Source: JAGQTE01 sp964648005
GTDB taxonomy: Bacteria; Actinomycetota; Acidimicrobiia; Acidimicrobiales; Acidimicrobilacustridaceae
Assembly: GCA_964648005.1 (NCBI GenBank)
Contig: CAZYKR010000282.1
Span: forward strand, 1-5,524
Reading direction: 5' to 3'
DNA length: 5,524 nucleotides
Of this stretch, positions 5,051 through 5,524 are shown piece after piece. Both the position numbers and the translations under genes were made by a program. The number at the start of each line of letters is the position of its first letter. Position 1 is the first letter of the stretch. The notes below the pieces were generated by a model. That model made no database searches. It was given only the letters and a program-made list of their open reading frames with translations, and was not told the DNA's origin.

Positions 5051-5524
5051 GTGACCTCCGCCGCGGCGCGACGCGCCGTCGACGCGCTGGTGGCCGTCGC
5101 CGCCGAGCTCCCGACCGGCGAGGACCGGCCGGGCCAGCGCGACATGGCCGCCGCCGTAGCCGACGCCATCGAGGGCGAGCGGCATCTGATCGTCGCCGCC
5201 GGCACCGGTACGGGCAAGTCCCTCGCCTACCTCGTGCCCGCCATCCTGTCGGGCAAGCGGGTGGTCGTCGCCACCGCCACCAAGGCGCTCCAGGACCAGC
5301 TCGCCGGCAAGGACCTGCCCTTGCTGGCCGAGACCTTGGACGTGCCCTTCAGCTTCGCCGTGCTCAAGGGGCGCTCGAACTACATCTGCCGCCAGCGCCT
5401 GCGCGAGCAGGCGGTAGACGCCGACCAGCTGCGCCTCGCCGGCGTCGACAGCCCCGGGGTGGCCGACGAGGTGCGCGCGCTGGCGGCTTTCGCTGACGAA
5501 CGAGACTTCGACGCCGGCGAGATC
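5051..5524 (+). CDS. dinG: DinG/XPD-like iron-sulfur ATP-dependent DNA helicase (3' end outside the window)
   Basis: N-terminal 158 residues of a superfamily 2 helicase, a 5'-to-3' DNA unwinding enzyme linked to repair and R-loop removal. Visible motifs: a Q-motif-like RPGQRDM (26-32); Walker A AGTGTGKS (50-57) with Lys56; motif Ia VVVATATKALQDQL, beginning about residue 73; and LKGRSNYICRQRL with Cys113, the first ligand of the 4Fe-4S cluster in this family. The remaining cluster cysteines, the DEAH box and motifs III-VI lie past the right edge, so completeness cannot be judged. The residue before Walker A is Ala (AAGTGTGKS), where many relatives have Glu or Gln. The start is the GTG at 5051, one base after the sulfatase TGA, which suggests translation by re-initiation; no separate ribosome site is clear. 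The DinG label is by similarity; a YoaA-type paralogue is equally possible. Confidence 0.9.
   Translation, partial: MTSAAARRAVDALVAVAAELPTGEDRPGQRDMAAAVADAIEGERHLIVAAGTGTGKSLAYLVPAILSGKRVVVATATKALQDQLAGKDLPLLAETLDVPFSFAVLKGRSNYICRQRLREQAVDADQLRLAGVDSPGVADEVRALAAFADERDFDAGEI

Noticed and set aside
3486..5054. Plus-strand frame of 522 codons beginning with ATG 3486, offset from the sulfatase
   Set aside because: Extreme R/P/H/A composition and complete overlap with the sulfatase; a +1 shadow frame of GC-rich codons.

Overview
This is a very GC-rich window (about 70% by eye, third codon positions almost all G or C) with compact housekeeping genes. The dimeric (alpha2) type of glycyl-tRNA synthetase, the TANNNT-like hexamers placed 6-9 bases before start codons that mostly lack a Shine-Dalgarno sequence, and the glyS/recO/uppS neighbourhood all fit Actinomycetota. 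A deep branch such as Acidimicrobiia is my best guess, but the sequence alone does not prove it.

Layout: (1) 1-960, minus strand: the N-terminal 320 codons of glycyl-tRNA synthetase, running off the left edge. (2) 961-1127: a divergent control region with no gene, holding two opposed promoter candidates, a 13-base direct repeat and two palindromes built from TGGCGA half-sites. (3) 1128-1907, plus strand: an RDD-family membrane protein with a soluble tail ending in three 10-residue aromatic repeats. (4) 1908-1931: a short convergent gap with a small possible hairpin. (5) 3381-1932, minus strand: a two-gene operon, uppS (cis-prenyl diphosphate synthase) then recO (recombination mediator), 10 bases apart. 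(6) 3382-3495: a second divergent gap with a 10-bp stem-loop. (7) 3496-5049, plus strand: a lipoprotein sulfatase with a complete active site. (8) 5051-5524, plus strand: the N-terminus of a DinG/XPD-like iron-sulfur helicase, starting one base after the sulfatase stop and running off the right edge.

The genes do not form one pathway. They cover translation (glyS), polyprenyl lipid carrier synthesis for the cell wall (uppS), DNA repair (recO, dinG-like), a membrane protein of unknown role (RDD) and surface or periplasmic sulfate-ester hydrolysis. I see no tRNA, rRNA, CRISPR array, insertion sequence, phage gene or defence island. No new multi-gene system is evident. The points most worth a second look are the decamer repeats of the RDD protein, the palindromes over its promoter, and the tight pairing of a sulfatase with a helicase.
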